DNA from: Kocuria subflava
Lineage (GTDB): Bacteria; Actinomycetota; Actinomycetes; Actinomycetales; Micrococcaceae
NCBI RefSeq assembly: GCF_012163155.1
Contig: NZ_JAAVUN010000001.1
Location: 62,001-126,000, forward strand
Direction of reading: 5' to 3'
Length of the DNA stretch: 64,000 nucleotides
In this document: one piece after another, positions 17,178 through 26,613 of the stretch
How the letters are laid out: each line of letters opens with the position of its first letter
Numbering within the stretch: position 1 is the stretch's first letter
Notes under the pieces: model-generated
Databases searched by the model: none
Told to the model about the DNA's origin: nothing
The model's input: the letters and a program-made list of their open reading frames with translations, nothing else
Position numbers and translations under genes: made by a program

Positions 17178-17999
17178 GTGAAAGCCACTGTGTACATGCG
17201 CCGCACGGCAGCTGTGGTGGCAGCAGCATCACTGCTGGTCCTGGCTGGGTGCCGTACCGGTGAGGAGTCCACGGACGTCACCGGACGCATGAACTCGACC
17301 GCTCCCGCCAGCCTGCAGATCCAAGTGGCCCAGACATCCGGACACGATCTGACCATGGCCGCCGGTGGTGTGGGAGCCTCACAGCTCGGCACGCCCTCAC
17401 CTGAAGCTGATGATCCCGCATCTGCGTATCTTGCGGAAGTGGATGACCAGGAAAGCGCCCAGACTCGGGAGAGCGCCGAATCCCTGGTGGATGATCTGGG
17501 CCCCGGCCGGCACGTGGTGATCGTGGACAGTGCGGATGCCACCCCGGTGGCCACGGGGCGGTTGGACTCCGGTGTTGCCACCCACCCCGCATTGGACGAC
17601 GGCACCTACACAGTGGCCCTGTTGGATGTGAACGGCAACGGCTGGGTCTCCGGAATAGGCGTGGTGGAGATGACGGTCTCCGGCGGCGTCATGACCGCAG
17701 CGGTGCCTGAGACGCTCACGCGCACGTTGCCGGTGGTGCTGGAGCAGGCCACGGCCGGTGAACTCATGATCAATGCCTCCCCCTCCGCCCAGGAAGCGGC
17801 CCAGGAAATTTCCTGGCGTCTGGAGGGGTCGAACGGCCAATCTTCTGAGGGCTCCGATCCCAACCGCACCACGGTGGAGCTGGGTGCTGATGGTGACTAC
17901 ACGCTGGAGATCCGTGCCGCACGCGAAGGTGCGCCAGAAGTCATCCTGCAAAGCGTCCGCTACACGTTTTCCGTCACGGACGGCCAGGTCAGCTCCTGA
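17178..17999 (+). CDS. Secreted lipoprotein of unknown function
   Basis: A 273-residue precursor with a classical lipoprotein signal: MRR, a hydrophobic core AAVVAAASLLVLAGC, and lipobox LAGC with Cys25 as the diacylglyceryl site. GTG 17178 is used because GAGGAG lies a few bases upstream. The mature part has two beta-rich segments: around residues 115-150 (GTYTVALLDVNGNGWVSG) and the C-terminal 70 residues (GDYTLEIRAAREGAPEVILQ), suggesting Ig-like or jelly-roll domains at the cell surface. No family name is justified. Upstream lies the hypothetical gene at 16407 in the same operon. Confidence 0.8.
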   Translation: MKATVYMRRTAAVVAAASLLVLAGCRTGEESTDVTGRMNSTAPASLQIQVAQTSGHDLTMAAGGVGASQLGTPSPEADDPASAYLAEVDDQESAQTRESAESLVDDLGPGRHVVIVDSADATPVATGRLDSGVATHPALDDGTYTVALLDVNGNGWVSGIGVVEMTVSGGVMTAAVPETLTRTLPVVLEQATAGELMINASPSAQEAAQEISWRLEGSNGQSSEGSDPNRTTVELGADGDYTLEIRAAREGAPEVILQSVRYTFSVTDGQVSS

Positions 18000-18050
18000 C
18001 ACAGTTGTGGGGCCCGCACCGGATCGGTGCGGGCCCCACAACTGTGTCAG
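17996..18050. terminator. Bidirectional terminator between convergent genes
   Basis: Perfect 25-bp arms starting inside the lipoprotein stop codon (CTGACACAGTTGTGG...) with a 5-base loop. It serves the rightward lipoprotein gene and the leftward HerA-like gene that ends at 18065. Confidence 0.85.
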
Positions 18051-18064
18051 GTGACCTCAGCTCT

Positions 18065-19642
18065 TCAACGACGACGACGCGCCGTCCCAAAAATCGACCG
18101 AGTGATCTCCCGGCCAAGCGCCGTTCCGGCTGAACGCATCATGGAACGCACGGCGGGGTTGTCCAAGAACCCGCCGGTCTTGCGAGGCTCGGCCTCCCGG
18201 GAGGACTCAGTGTTCCTGCGTTCCCGGGGCTGCTCAGGTGCTGATTCCGGTGCCTGAGCCTGTGCAGTCTGCTGATCGGCCTTCTCCAGGCGGGCCTTGA
18301 GAATCTCGTAGGCCGACTCGCGGTCAATCGCCTCCGCGTACTTGGGCGTCAGAGGGGAAGCCGCAATCACGGTGTCGAACGTGGAATCCGGTGCCACGTC
18401 CATGAGGGACTGCGGGGCCCGCATCCGGGTCCAGGCAACGGGGGTGGGCGCGCCGGTCTCGGACAGCACGGTGACCACGGCCTCACCGGTGCCCAGCTGG
18501 GTCAGCAACTGCTCAAGGTCGTACTCGGAGGACGGGTACGTCCGGGCGGTGGCCTTCAAGGCCTTGGCGTCATCAGGGGTGAAGGCACGCAACGCGTGCT
18601 GGACGCGGTTGCCCAACTGCCCCAGCACCTCTGCAGGCACGTCCTTGGGGGTCTGTGTGATGAAAAAGACGCCCACACCCTTGGAGCGGATCAACCGGAC
18701 GGTCTGCTCGATCGAGGACAGGAACTCCTTGGTGGCGCCCTTGAACAGCAAGTGGGCCTCGTCAAAGAAGAACACCAGCTTGGGCTTGTCCACATCCCCC
18801 ACCTCAGGGAGGTCCTGGAACAAGTCAGCCAGCAGCCACATCAAGAACGTGGAGAACAACTCAGGGCGGGAGGCCACGCCGGGCAGCTGGAGATTGGAGA
18901 TGACCCCGCGGCCGTCGTCGTGAATCCGCAGCAGATCAGCGGTGTCGAACTCAGGTTCGCCAAAGAACACGTCAGCGCCGTTGTTGGCAAAAGTGGTCAG
19001 TTCGCGCAGGATCACGCCCGCGGTCTGCGGGGAGACACCGCCAATGTTCTTGAGTTCGTCCTTGCCCTGGTCCGAGGTCAGGAACATGATCACTTCCCGC
19101 AGATCCTTGAGATCCAACAGGGCCAGGCCGGCTTGGTCCGCGTAGTGGAAGATCAAACCCAACGCCGATTCCTGGGTCTGGTTCAGCCCCAGGACCTTGG
19201 CAAAAAGTACCGGGCCGAAATCGGTGACCGTGGTGCGGATGGGCGCACCCTTGCCCTGCCCGCCCAGGGTCAGGAAATCCATGGGGGCGGACTTGGGCTG
19301 CCAATCCTGCCCAATGGCCTGCGTGCGCTCCTCCAGCTTGGGGTTGCTCTGGCCCTCCACGGCGATCCCGGACAGATCCCCCTTCATGTCTGCCAGGAAC
19401 ACCGGCACACCGGCCTCAGAGAGTTGCTCCGCCATCATCTGCAAAGTTTTGGTCTTGCCCGTGCCGGTGGCTCCGGCAATCAGGCCGTGACGGTTCATGG
19501 TGGCCAACGGCAGGCCGACCTGAACATCAGCCACGGGCTCCCCGTCCGCCACGGCAGCGCCCAGATTCAGGGTGGGGCCGTCAAAGACGTAACCGGTGCG
19601 GATGGCTTCCAGCTGTGCATAACTGCGCGTGTTTTCGCTCAC
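18065..19642 (-). CDS. HerA-like ATPase/helicase (DUF853)
   Basis: A 525-residue P-loop ATPase of the HerA/FtsK superfamily, related to E. coli YjgR. Walker A is GATGTGKTKT (about residues 57-66), Walker B is LVFFFDEAHLLF, and GVGVFFITQTPKDVPAEVLGQLGNR is the sensor/arginine-finger region. The C-terminal 60 residues are charged and end in ARRRR. GTG at 19642 (SENTRSYAQLEA) starts the conserved part; the frame is open further upstream without family character. It stands alone. The family is thought to form hexamers acting on DNA; its cellular role is poorly known. Confidence 0.85.
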   Translation of the reverse strand: MSENTRSYAQLEAIRTGYVFDGPTLNLGAAVADGEPVADVQVGLPLATMNRHGLIAGATGTGKTKTLQMMAEQLSEAGVPVFLADMKGDLSGIAVEGQSNPKLEERTQAIGQDWQPKSAPMDFLTLGGQGKGAPIRTTVTDFGPVLFAKVLGLNQTQESALGLIFHYADQAGLALLDLKDLREVIMFLTSDQGKDELKNIGGVSPQTAGVILRELTTFANNGADVFFGEPEFDTADLLRIHDDGRGVISNLQLPGVASRPELFSTFLMWLLADLFQDLPEVGDVDKPKLVFFFDEAHLLFKGATKEFLSSIEQTVRLIRSKGVGVFFITQTPKDVPAEVLGQLGNRVQHALRAFTPDDAKALKATARTYPSSEYDLEQLLTQLGTGEAVVTVLSETGAPTPVAWTRMRAPQSLMDVAPDSTFDTVIAASPLTPKYAEAIDRESAYEILKARLEKADQQTAQAQAPESAPEQPRERRNTESSREAEPRKTGGFLDNPAVRSMMRSAGTALGREITRSIFGTARRRR

Positions 19643-19680
19643 GGCGCTGAGTGTACCGCCAGGCCTTGAGTTCCGCCTGA

Positions 19681-20142
19681 CTACTGGCGACCCTCGATGC
19701 GCTGAACCAACCTGCTGCCCGTGGCCACCAGGTAACGCTCCGTGACGGTGTTCAACAAGCCGGGGAATCGACTCCATCGCCGCGCAGGGCGACCGGCCAC
19801 ACTCAGCGTGATGCGGGTTTGTGTGGGATTTCCCGGGACGGGCTCCCAGGCAATCGTGGTGCGAGCGTCCACGGGACCCCGGGTGGAGCGCAGCACGATC
19901 TTCTCGTTGCGCTTGAACTGGGAGACCACCGCAATCCACGACGGCGTGAACGGACCCAAGGCGAGGGGGTATTCCAGGACGGTTCCCGGGGCGATCACCT
20001 CAGTGGACGACGACGTCCGGCCGCCCGGGGAGGCCCAAAACCCCAAGAACGCCTGCGCATCCTCCATGAAATGACCTGTTGCCTCGACGGACCAGGGGAT
20101 GTCCACCGAGTGGGAACAGGAGTACGGCTTGGGGGGACGCAT
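19681..20142 (-). CDS. SRPBCC-superfamily (START/polyketide cyclase-like) protein
   Basis: A 153-residue small protein with the helix-grip pattern: SVDIPWSVEATGHFMEDAQAFLGFW at the start, a run of beta strands (SWIAVVSQFKRNEKIVLRST, TTIAWEPVPGNPTQTRITLS), and a long C-terminal helix (LLNTVTERYLVATGSRLVQRIEG). These bind hydrophobic ligands in a central cavity; this one has no attached enzyme. It ends 38 bases before the HerA-like gene on the same strand, so the two may be co-transcribed. Confidence 0.75.
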   Translation of the reverse strand: MRPPKPYSCSHSVDIPWSVEATGHFMEDAQAFLGFWASPGGRTSSSTEVIAPGTVLEYPLALGPFTPSWIAVVSQFKRNEKIVLRSTRGPVDARTTIAWEPVPGNPTQTRITLSVAGRPARRWSRFPGLLNTVTERYLVATGSRLVQRIEGRQ

Positions 20143-20368
20143 GGAGCTCCACAGGGACGAATGTGATTTCGATGCTAAAGAATAAACCCTGCGATTGTTT
20201 TGCGGGTCCCCGGGCCCAGAAGTGACGACATGTGTCTCACATGCGGCTCTGGGTGAACACCCCTGGCCGAGCTCCCCGCCCGGATGTCAGCGTGTTCCAC
20301 ATGACGTTGCGTTGGGGTCGCCTTCAAGGGGCGGCCACGAGGCTTGAGACAACGCGGAAGGAAGAACC

Positions 20369-21028
20369 ATGACAAACGTTGTTCTGATCGGTGGACACGG
20401 CAAGGTGGCACTGCTGGCAGCCCCGCTGCTGGTGGAGGCCGGAGAAGAAGTCAGCTCCTGGATCCGCAACTCGCAGCATGCAGCTGAAGTGGAGCAGACC
20501 GGCGCTGAAGCGGTGGTTCTGGACGTTCAGCACGCCTCCACGGATGAGTTGGAGCGCGCCTTCGAGGGCATCGACGTCGTCGTCTGGACCGCAGGCGCCG
20601 GTGGCGGAGACCCCGAACGCACCTGGGCCGTAGACCGCGACGCCGCAGTCCGCACGGTCGATGCCGCCGAGAACGCCGGAGTGGGCCGTTATGTGATGGT
20701 CTCCTACCTGGGCGCCGGGTTCGATCACGGTGTGCCGGAGGATGATTCCTTCTACGCCTACGCACAGTCCAAGGCCGAGGCGGACGAACACCTGCGCAAG
20801 TCCTCCCTGCGCTGGACCATCTTGGGCCCGGGCAACCTGACCCTGGAGGAACCCACCGGAACCATTCGCGTGGTGAACGACGGTGAAGACGTGGAGGAGG
20901 CTTCCACCTCACGCGCCAACGTGGCCCGCACCATCGTGGCCGCAGTGAACAACGACGCCTCCGTGGGCCGCATGGTCCAGTACACCGACGGCGACCAGCC
21001 GATTGAGGAAGCATTCGCAGGCCAGTGA
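20369..21028 (+). CDS. NAD(P)-binding protein, atypical short-chain dehydrogenase family
   Basis: A 219-residue single-domain Rossmann protein. The dinucleotide-binding loop is VVLIGGHGKVA (residues 4-14), shorter than the usual GxxGxxG but standard for the atypical SDR a5 group. It continues with VVWTAGAGGGDPERTWAVDRD and a SYLGAGF region in place of the catalytic YxxxK; YAYAQSKAEADEHL supplies a Tyr and Lys. Such proteins are annotated as NAD(P)H-binding or epimerase-like, with redox sensing in some relatives. It is a single gene with its own terminator at 21038. Confidence 0.85.
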   Translation: MTNVVLIGGHGKVALLAAPLLVEAGEEVSSWIRNSQHAAEVEQTGAEAVVLDVQHASTDELERAFEGIDVVVWTAGAGGGDPERTWAVDRDAAVRTVDAAENAGVGRYVMVSYLGAGFDHGVPEDDSFYAYAQSKAEADEHLRKSSLRWTILGPGNLTLEEPTGTIRVVNDGEDVEEASTSRANVARTIVAAVNNDASVGRMVQYTDGDQPIEEAFAGQ

Positions 21029-21037
21029 CTCAGAACC

Positions 21038-21079
21038 ACATGGTGAGCCCCCACGTTGTGACGTGGGGGCTCACCATGT
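21038..21079 (+). terminator. Hairpin terminator after the SDR gene
   Basis: Perfect 18-bp arms (ACATGGTGAGCCCCCACG) with a 6-base loop, 10 bp after the stop. Confidence 0.85.
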
Positions 21080-21215
21080 CTATGAAGGGGGCGCTGCAAA
21101 GCACGCAATCGCGGCATCCAGCCATTCACCGGTGAGTGCCTTCCGTGCGGCTGCGGCATGACTACTATCGGATTCGCGGATCCGGTGTCCGCTTGCCGTA
21201 GACGAAGGAGTCATT

Positions 21216-22661
21216 GTGAGCGGTACTGCCCCCGAGGCCAGCAAGGTCCCCTTACCCCCACTGACCCAAGGGCCACACAGCCGCCGACTGGGCGTGGTGG
21301 CCATGGTGGCCACCCTGGGTGGGTTGCTGTTCGGCTACGACACAGGCGTGATCAATGGTGCCCTGGAGCCCATGGCAGCGGAACTCGGCCTGGAAACCAC
21401 CGCGCAGGGTGTGGTGACCTCAACCCTGCTGTTCGGGGCGGCCGTGGGTGCGTTGAGCATAGGGCGACTCTCTGACGCCTGGGGCAGACGCAGCACCATC
21501 CTGTTGCTGGCCGTCATGTTCTTTGTGGGTGCCATCCTGTGTTTTGCTGCACCCAATCTGATCGTTCTGCTGGTTGGCCGCGCCATGTTGGGCCTTGCCG
21601 TGGGTGGCGCCTCAGCGGTGGTCCCGGTTTTCCTGGCGGAATTGGCTCCGTACGAGATCCGGGGATCGCTGTCCGGGCGCAACGAGCTGATGATCGTGGT
21701 CGGTCAGCTGGTGGCCTTTGTGATCAATGCAGTCTTGGGCAACGTGCTGGGGCATCTGGACGGCGTCTGGCGCATCATGCTGGTCATGGCCGCAATCCCT
21801 GCGGTGTTCTTGTTTGTCGGGATGCTTCGGATGCCGGAATCTCCGCGCTGGCTCATGGTCAAGGGCCGACAGGAGCAGGCCTTGGCGGTGCTGCAAACCA
21901 TTCGTTCCCGTGAGCGTGCTGAAGCCGAAGTGGCAGAGATCCAGGCGCTGATCAACCAGGAGCATGCCGAGCGCGTCACTGGATTGCGCAGTGTTCTGCA
22001 GAACAAGTACCTGCTGCGCATCCTGCTGGTGGGCATTGCCATTGCGGTCTTCCAGCAGCTCACCGGCATCAACTCGATCATGTACTACGGCACGATCGTG
22101 CTGGGTGAAGCCGGTTTCGACCGTAGCGCCGCTCTGGTGGCCAACATCGCCCCCGGCGTGATTGCCGTGATCGGCGCCTTCATTGCGCTGTGGATGATGG
22201 AGAAGATCAACCGGCGCACCACCATGATCACCGGTTACACCCTCACCGCCACGTTTCACGTCCTGATCGGTGGTGCCTCCCTCCTGATCCCCGACGACGC
22301 CGCAGCCCGTCCCTACGTGCTCCTGGTGCTGATTGTGGGATTTGTGGGCTCCATGCAGACGTTCTTGAACGTGGCCACCTGGGTGTTGCTCAGTGAAATC
22401 TTCCCCCTGCACATGCGTGCCGTGGGCATGGGTGTGTCCGTGTTCTGCATGTGGATCATGAACGGCACGTTGGCGTTGTTGTTCCTGCCTCTGGTCCGTG
22501 GCCTGGGTCTGACGCCCACGTTCTTCGGCTTTGCGGTGATCAACGTGGTGGCGGTCGTGGTCTTTTGGAAGTTCCTCCCGGAAACCCGGGGGATTTCCCT
22601 GGAGAAAGTGGAAGAGGGCGTCACGGCCGGTCAGATCTTCAAGGGGCGCGGCCGCGCCTGA
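21216..22661 (+). CDS. MFS sugar porter (sugar/polyol:H+ symporter)
   Basis: A 481-residue, 12-helix importer. Sugar-porter signatures are present: GGLLFGYDTGVINGAL in helix 1, GRLSDAWGRRS after helix 2, PESPRWLMVKGR at the centre, QQLTGINSIMYYGT in helix 7, and PETRGISLEKVEE at the C-terminus. The central loop is extended by coil-forming sequence (RERAEAEVAEIQALINQEHAE). The closest group by motif is the myo-inositol/xylose/glucose symporters, but the sugar cannot be read. GTG 21216 follows GAAGGAG. The next MFS gene starts 28 bases downstream. Confidence 0.92.
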   Translation: MSGTAPEASKVPLPPLTQGPHSRRLGVVAMVATLGGLLFGYDTGVINGALEPMAAELGLETTAQGVVTSTLLFGAAVGALSIGRLSDAWGRRSTILLLAVMFFVGAILCFAAPNLIVLLVGRAMLGLAVGGASAVVPVFLAELAPYEIRGSLSGRNELMIVVGQLVAFVINAVLGNVLGHLDGVWRIMLVMAAIPAVFLFVGMLRMPESPRWLMVKGRQEQALAVLQTIRSRERAEAEVAEIQALINQEHAERVTGLRSVLQNKYLLRILLVGIAIAVFQQLTGINSIMYYGTIVLGEAGFDRSAALVANIAPGVIAVIGAFIALWMMEKINRRTTMITGYTLTATFHVLIGGASLLIPDDAAARPYVLLVLIVGFVGSMQTFLNVATWVLLSEIFPLHMRAVGMGVSVFCMWIMNGTLALLFLPLVRGLGLTPTFFGFAVINVVAVVVFWKFLPETRGISLEKVEEGVTAGQIFKGRGRA

Positions 22662-22689
22662 TGCTCGGCGGCACGGATACGATCATCTG

Positions 22690-23970
22690 ATGACCAACAA
22701 ACGTGGCCCTTCCCTGGCTCTGGTGGCAGTGGCCATCCTGGCCGCCGCCATCACCTTGCGGCCCGGGGCCACCTCCGTTGGGCCAGTCTTGGCAGAGATC
22801 ACCCAGGGCTTGGGGCTCTCCAGCGCATCGGCTGGGGTGCTCACGGCGCTGCCGGGATTCATGTTTGCAGCAGCCGGTTTGATGGCCGTTCCGCTGTCAC
22901 GCAAACTCGGCATCGGGTGGTCCATCGGTGTGGGACTGGCCTTGGCCGCAGTGTGCCTGTTGATGCGGCCCTACCTGGGCTCGGGTGTGGTCTTCATTCT
23001 GTTGAGTGCGCTGGCCCTGTCCGGCATGGCCATTGGCAATGTGCTGGTGCCCGCAGTCATCCGGACCTTCGTCCGGGACCGGCCGGCGTTCCTGGCTGGG
23101 GTCTACTCAACGGGCCTGGCCGTGGGTGGTGCGGCTCCACTGCTGATTGCGGGTCTGCTCCTGGCAGCCGCAGGCGGTTGGCAGCCCGCGTTGGCTTTTT
23201 GGGGTTGGCTCTCCGTGGGTGCCGCCGCACTGTGGGGCGTGCTCCTGGCACGTTCCAGGGGCATGCTGTCCAAGCCCGGTCGCCGGCCCAGAACCGTTCA
23301 ACGGCCCGTAGCAGAGGAGCCTCCCCTCACCTCGGCTGAGCTGGAAGTGGTTGCCCAGGTGGAACATCCCAGCGCCCATGTCAGCATCTGGAAGTCTCCA
23401 ACAGCTGTGGCGCTGGCATTCTTCTTTGGTCTGCAGTCCACCAATGCCTACGTCCAGTTCGGATGGATGTCCCAGATTTACCGTGATGCAGGACTGAGTC
23501 TGGGCTACGCCTCAGCGCTGGTGGGCGTGATTGCCGTCCTGGGTGTGCCGGGTGGCTTTGCCATGTCCTGGTTGGTCTCCAACTCGCCGCGCTTGTCCTT
23601 CTGGATCACGGGGATGGGAATGTGCATGGTGGCCGGTTACAACGGTCTGCTGTTCCTGCCCACCACTGTTCCCTATGTCTGGGCCATCCTCCTGGGGTTG
23701 GGTTCCTTGGCCTTCCCCACTGCTCTGGCCTTGATCACGGAGCGTTCACGTGACCCTCGGGTCACGGCTCGGGTCTCCGGTTTCATCCAGCCGGTGGGCT
23801 ACCTGATGGCTGGTTTCGGACCGCTGTTGATCGGCCTGATTCACGGATGGACCGGTAGCTGGACCATCCCATTGGTTCTGATGCTGGCGTCGTCGGTCCC
23901 CATGGCCCTCTTCGGCCGCAAAGTGGCTCGGGGGCGCCATGTGGACGACGAACTGGCCGCCGCCGCCTAA
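22690..23970 (+). CDS. CynX/NimT-family MFS transporter
   Basis: A 426-residue, 12-helix protein. The CynX/NimT hallmark near the N-terminus is LRPGATSVGPVLAEI (family pattern LRPxxxxxGPll). VYSTGLAVGGAAPLL in helix 4-5 and the absence of the usual DRxGRR motif also fit this branch. Relatives transport cyanate or carry 2-nitroimidazole resistance, but most are uncharacterised. It is transcribed with the sugar porter upstream and overlaps the convergent LysR gene by four bases at 23967. Confidence 0.88.
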   Translation: MTNKRGPSLALVAVAILAAAITLRPGATSVGPVLAEITQGLGLSSASAGVLTALPGFMFAAAGLMAVPLSRKLGIGWSIGVGLALAAVCLLMRPYLGSGVVFILLSALALSGMAIGNVLVPAVIRTFVRDRPAFLAGVYSTGLAVGGAAPLLIAGLLLAAAGGWQPALAFWGWLSVGAAALWGVLLARSRGMLSKPGRRPRTVQRPVAEEPPLTSAELEVVAQVEHPSAHVSIWKSPTAVALAFFFGLQSTNAYVQFGWMSQIYRDAGLSLGYASALVGVIAVLGVPGGFAMSWLVSNSPRLSFWITGMGMCMVAGYNGLLFLPTTVPYVWAILLGLGSLAFPTALALITERSRDPRVTARVSGFIQPVGYLMAGFGPLLIGLIHGWTGSWTIPLVLMLASSVPMALFGRKVARGRHVDDELAAAA

Positions 23971-24884
23971 CCGTTGCGGCCGTCGTGCCGGGTGGGCGGG
24001 GCCGCCATGCAGGCCTCGGCGATCAGATCCACAAGCCATGCCGTGCCCGCATTTGCCGGGATCCGCGGCTGCCAGTAGATCGAAACTTCGAACCGCGGCA
24101 CGTCAATGGGTAGTTCCCGGATCTCCAACTGTCCATCTGCGGCGAACTCTCTGGCTATGCGCAGCGGGAGGACCACCAGGAACTCACCCTGGACCAGGAG
24201 GCGGGGCAACGTGGCGTAGTGGGGAATGCGTAGCGTTGGGCGACGACGCAGTGCGCTGCTCTGGATGGCCCGTTCCACGCGGTCGTGACCGGCGGTTTCT
24301 TCCACCACCATGTGGCGTGCCCGGATGAAATCCTCCACGCTGATCACGGAACCGTTCTCCGCCGTCGTCCGAGGTTGGAGGCACACGTAACGGTCTCCGG
24401 TCACCAGCGTGCGGCACTTCAGCCCGGCGATGTGGCTGCTGGCCACGGCGGCATCCATTTGTCCCCGGCGTATCCGGTCGGCCACGGTGTCGATGTCCAT
24501 CGGTTCCACTTCCAACCCAACTGTGGGTGCACGTTGGGCTAGGAGAGCCCCAATGGCCGGGAGGAATGTGAGCTCCCCGAGGTCCGAGAGGGACAGACGG
24601 AAGATCCGTTCCGAGGACTGGGGGTCATAGGTGGGATCGGCCACGGCATCGATCTGGCTCACGGCGCGACTGAACACGGTGTAGAGCTCATCGGCGCGCA
24701 TGGTGGGCTCCATGCCGTGCGGGGTGCGGGCGAACAGAGGGTTTCCGAGCTGTTTGCGGAGGCGGGCCAAGGCGTAGCTGACGGAAGGTTGTGTGACGCG
24801 CAGGAGCACACTGGCCTCGGTCACGCTGCGAGTCTCGTAAATGGCATTGAAGGTGCGCACCAGTGCCAGGTCAATGTGAGCCAT
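23967..24884 (-). CDS. LysR-family transcriptional regulator
   Basis: A 305-residue regulator. The winged HTH occupies the first 60 residues (MAHIDLALVRTFNAIYETRS, then TEASVLLRVTQPSVSYALARL), and the periplasmic-binding-like effector domain follows from about residue 92 (FRLSLSDLGELTFLPAIG). That is the arrangement of the NahR/NodD-like subgroup, which often senses aromatic compounds. ATG at 24884 fits the family N-terminus; ATG at 24917 is an alternative 11 codons upstream. It is divergent from an aldehyde dehydrogenase across about 110-145 bp, the usual layout for a LysR activator and its target. Confidence 0.88.
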   Translation of the reverse strand: MAHIDLALVRTFNAIYETRSVTEASVLLRVTQPSVSYALARLRKQLGNPLFARTPHGMEPTMRADELYTVFSRAVSQIDAVADPTYDPQSSERIFRLSLSDLGELTFLPAIGALLAQRAPTVGLEVEPMDIDTVADRIRRGQMDAAVASSHIAGLKCRTLVTGDRYVCLQPRTTAENGSVISVEDFIRARHMVVEETAGHDRVERAIQSSALRRRPTLRIPHYATLPRLLVQGEFLVVLPLRIAREFAADGQLEIRELPIDVPRFEVSIYWQPRIPANAGTAWLVDLIAEACMAAPPTRHDGRNG

Positions 24885-25030
24885 GTGCGCCAATAGATCC
24901 TGTATATAACCCCCCATGTCAAAGTTCTATTGGATTCCCGTGATTCAGCCCACATAGTCTTTCGCGGAGCATTGCGAGCAACCGTATTCCGACCCGGTTG
25001 TGACTGCCACGGCTACGGAGGGATCCACCC

Positions 25031-26545
25031 ATGGCCACTCAAACCGCGAGTGAAGGCCAGGACGTCAAGACCCTGGCGCGCACGTTCATCGGTGACCTGC
25101 CGGGCGGGGTGTTCGTGGACGGGCAGTGGCGTGACGGCACCTCCGAACGCACCGTTGCCATGACGGCAGCCGTTGACGGCACCATGTTGCGTGAACTTCA
25201 GGGTTCTGCTGTGGCAGACGTGGATGAGGCTTACCAGGCCGCACGGAGGGCCCAGCGGGAATGGGTCGAGCGCCTGCCCCAGGAGCGAGCCGAGGTCCTG
25301 GCCCGTGCCGCGCAGATCATGGAGTCCCGCCGAGAAGAACTGACCGCAGTGCTGCGGGTGGAGGCAGGTGCCTCTGCGCTCAAGGCCAACATTGAGCTCT
25401 CGGCTGCGATTGCCATCACCCGGGAATCTGCCACGTTCCCCATGCGTGTGCCCGGCACCATCCACCCGTCTGTGTTCCCGGGCAAGGAGAACCGTGTCTA
25501 CCGCCAGCCGCGCGGGGTGGTGGGAGTCATTTCCCCTTGGAACTTCCCGCTGCACCTGTCCATGCGTTCGGTCTCCCCGGCTTTGGCCCTGGGCAACGCG
25601 GTGGTGCTGAAGCCCGCCTCTGACACGCCTGTGACGGGCGGCTTGGTCATGGCCACGATCTTTGAGGAGGCAGGCCTGCCCAAGGGCCTGCTCTCCGTGG
25701 TCCCGGGTGCCGGTTCAGAGATCGGTGACCACTTTGTGCAGCACCGCATTCCGTCCATGATCTCCTTCACCGGCTCCACTCCTGTGGGCCAGCGGGTTGG
25801 GGCCTTGGCCATGCAGGGCACGATGAAGCACGTGGCATTGGAGCTGGGTGGCAACGCACCCCTGGTGGTCCTGGACGATGCCGACCTGGACTCTGCTGTC
25901 CGGGGTGCCATGATGAGCAAGTTCCTCAACCAGGGGCAGATCTGCATGGCTGCCAACCGCATTATTGTGGATTCCTCCGTGTACCAGGAGTTCGTGGATC
26001 GATTCGCCGCCGCGGCCTCCCAGTTGCGGGCCGGTGACACCGTGGATCCAGAGGTGATTGTGGGCCCCATCATCAACGACGACCAGGCGCAGGCTGTCAC
26101 CCGCCTCATCGAGTCGGCGCGTGAGCAGGGTGCCCGTGAGGTTGTGGGCGGCCAGCTGGAGGGCCGGGTGATCGGGCCGCACGTGTTCGCGGATGTCACC
26201 GAGGACATGGACCTGGCCCGCGAGGAGATTTTCGGACCGGCTGTGGGAATCCTCAAGGCTGACGATGAGGAAGAGGCCCTGCGCATGGCCTACAACACCG
26301 AGTACGGGCTTTCCTCGGCTGTGTTCACCCGCGACGTCGAACGGGGTGTCTGTTTCGCCCAGCGGCTGGAGGCCGGAATGTCTCATGTCAACGACGCCAC
26401 CGTGAACGATGAACCGCATGTGATGTTCGGTGGGGAGAAGAACTCCGGCATCGGCCGTTTCAACGGCGAACAGGCCATCGAGGACTTCACGGTGCTGCAC
26501 TGGGTGGGTGTCCGCTCCGAGATGGGGCCGATTCCGTTCGGCTGA
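25031..26545 (+). CDS. Aldehyde dehydrogenase family protein
   Basis: A 504-residue NAD(P)-dependent enzyme with all catalytic elements: SPWNFP, FTGSTPVG, general base Glu271 in LELGGNA, Cys305 in GQICMAA, and EEIFGPAVGI. The C-terminal VMFGGEKNSGIGRFNGE replaces the usual GGxKxSGxGRE. It is a second ALDH in this window and differs clearly from the one at 5121. ATG 25031 follows GGAGGGATCCACCC. The divergent LysR gene probably controls it, in which case its substrate is likely the aldehyde intermediate of an inducible catabolic route; that is inference. Confidence 0.9.
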   Translation: MATQTASEGQDVKTLARTFIGDLPGGVFVDGQWRDGTSERTVAMTAAVDGTMLRELQGSAVADVDEAYQAARRAQREWVERLPQERAEVLARAAQIMESRREELTAVLRVEAGASALKANIELSAAIAITRESATFPMRVPGTIHPSVFPGKENRVYRQPRGVVGVISPWNFPLHLSMRSVSPALALGNAVVLKPASDTPVTGGLVMATIFEEAGLPKGLLSVVPGAGSEIGDHFVQHRIPSMISFTGSTPVGQRVGALAMQGTMKHVALELGGNAPLVVLDDADLDSAVRGAMMSKFLNQGQICMAANRIIVDSSVYQEFVDRFAAAASQLRAGDTVDPEVIVGPIINDDQAQAVTRLIESAREQGAREVVGGQLEGRVIGPHVFADVTEDMDLAREEIFGPAVGILKADDEEEALRMAYNTEYGLSSAVFTRDVERGVCFAQRLEAGMSHVNDATVNDEPHVMFGGEKNSGIGRFNGEQAIEDFTVLHWVGVRSEMGPIPFG

Positions 26546-26558
26546 TCGGGTGTTGTGT

Positions 26559-26592
26559 GCAGAGGGCCCCGGCGGATGCCGGGGCCCTCTGC
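26559..26592. terminator. Hairpin terminator between ALDH and galactokinase
   Basis: Perfect 15-bp GC-rich arms (GCAGAGGGCCCCGGC) with a 4-base loop, lying between convergent genes; probably used in both directions. Confidence 0.85.
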
Positions 26593-26613
26593 GTGTCCTG
26601 TCCGAATGCGGTG

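Noticed and set aside
5121-26545. Possible duplicate aldehyde dehydrogenases as a mobile segment
   Set aside because: The two enzymes differ throughout and have different contexts; there is no sign of a recent copy.
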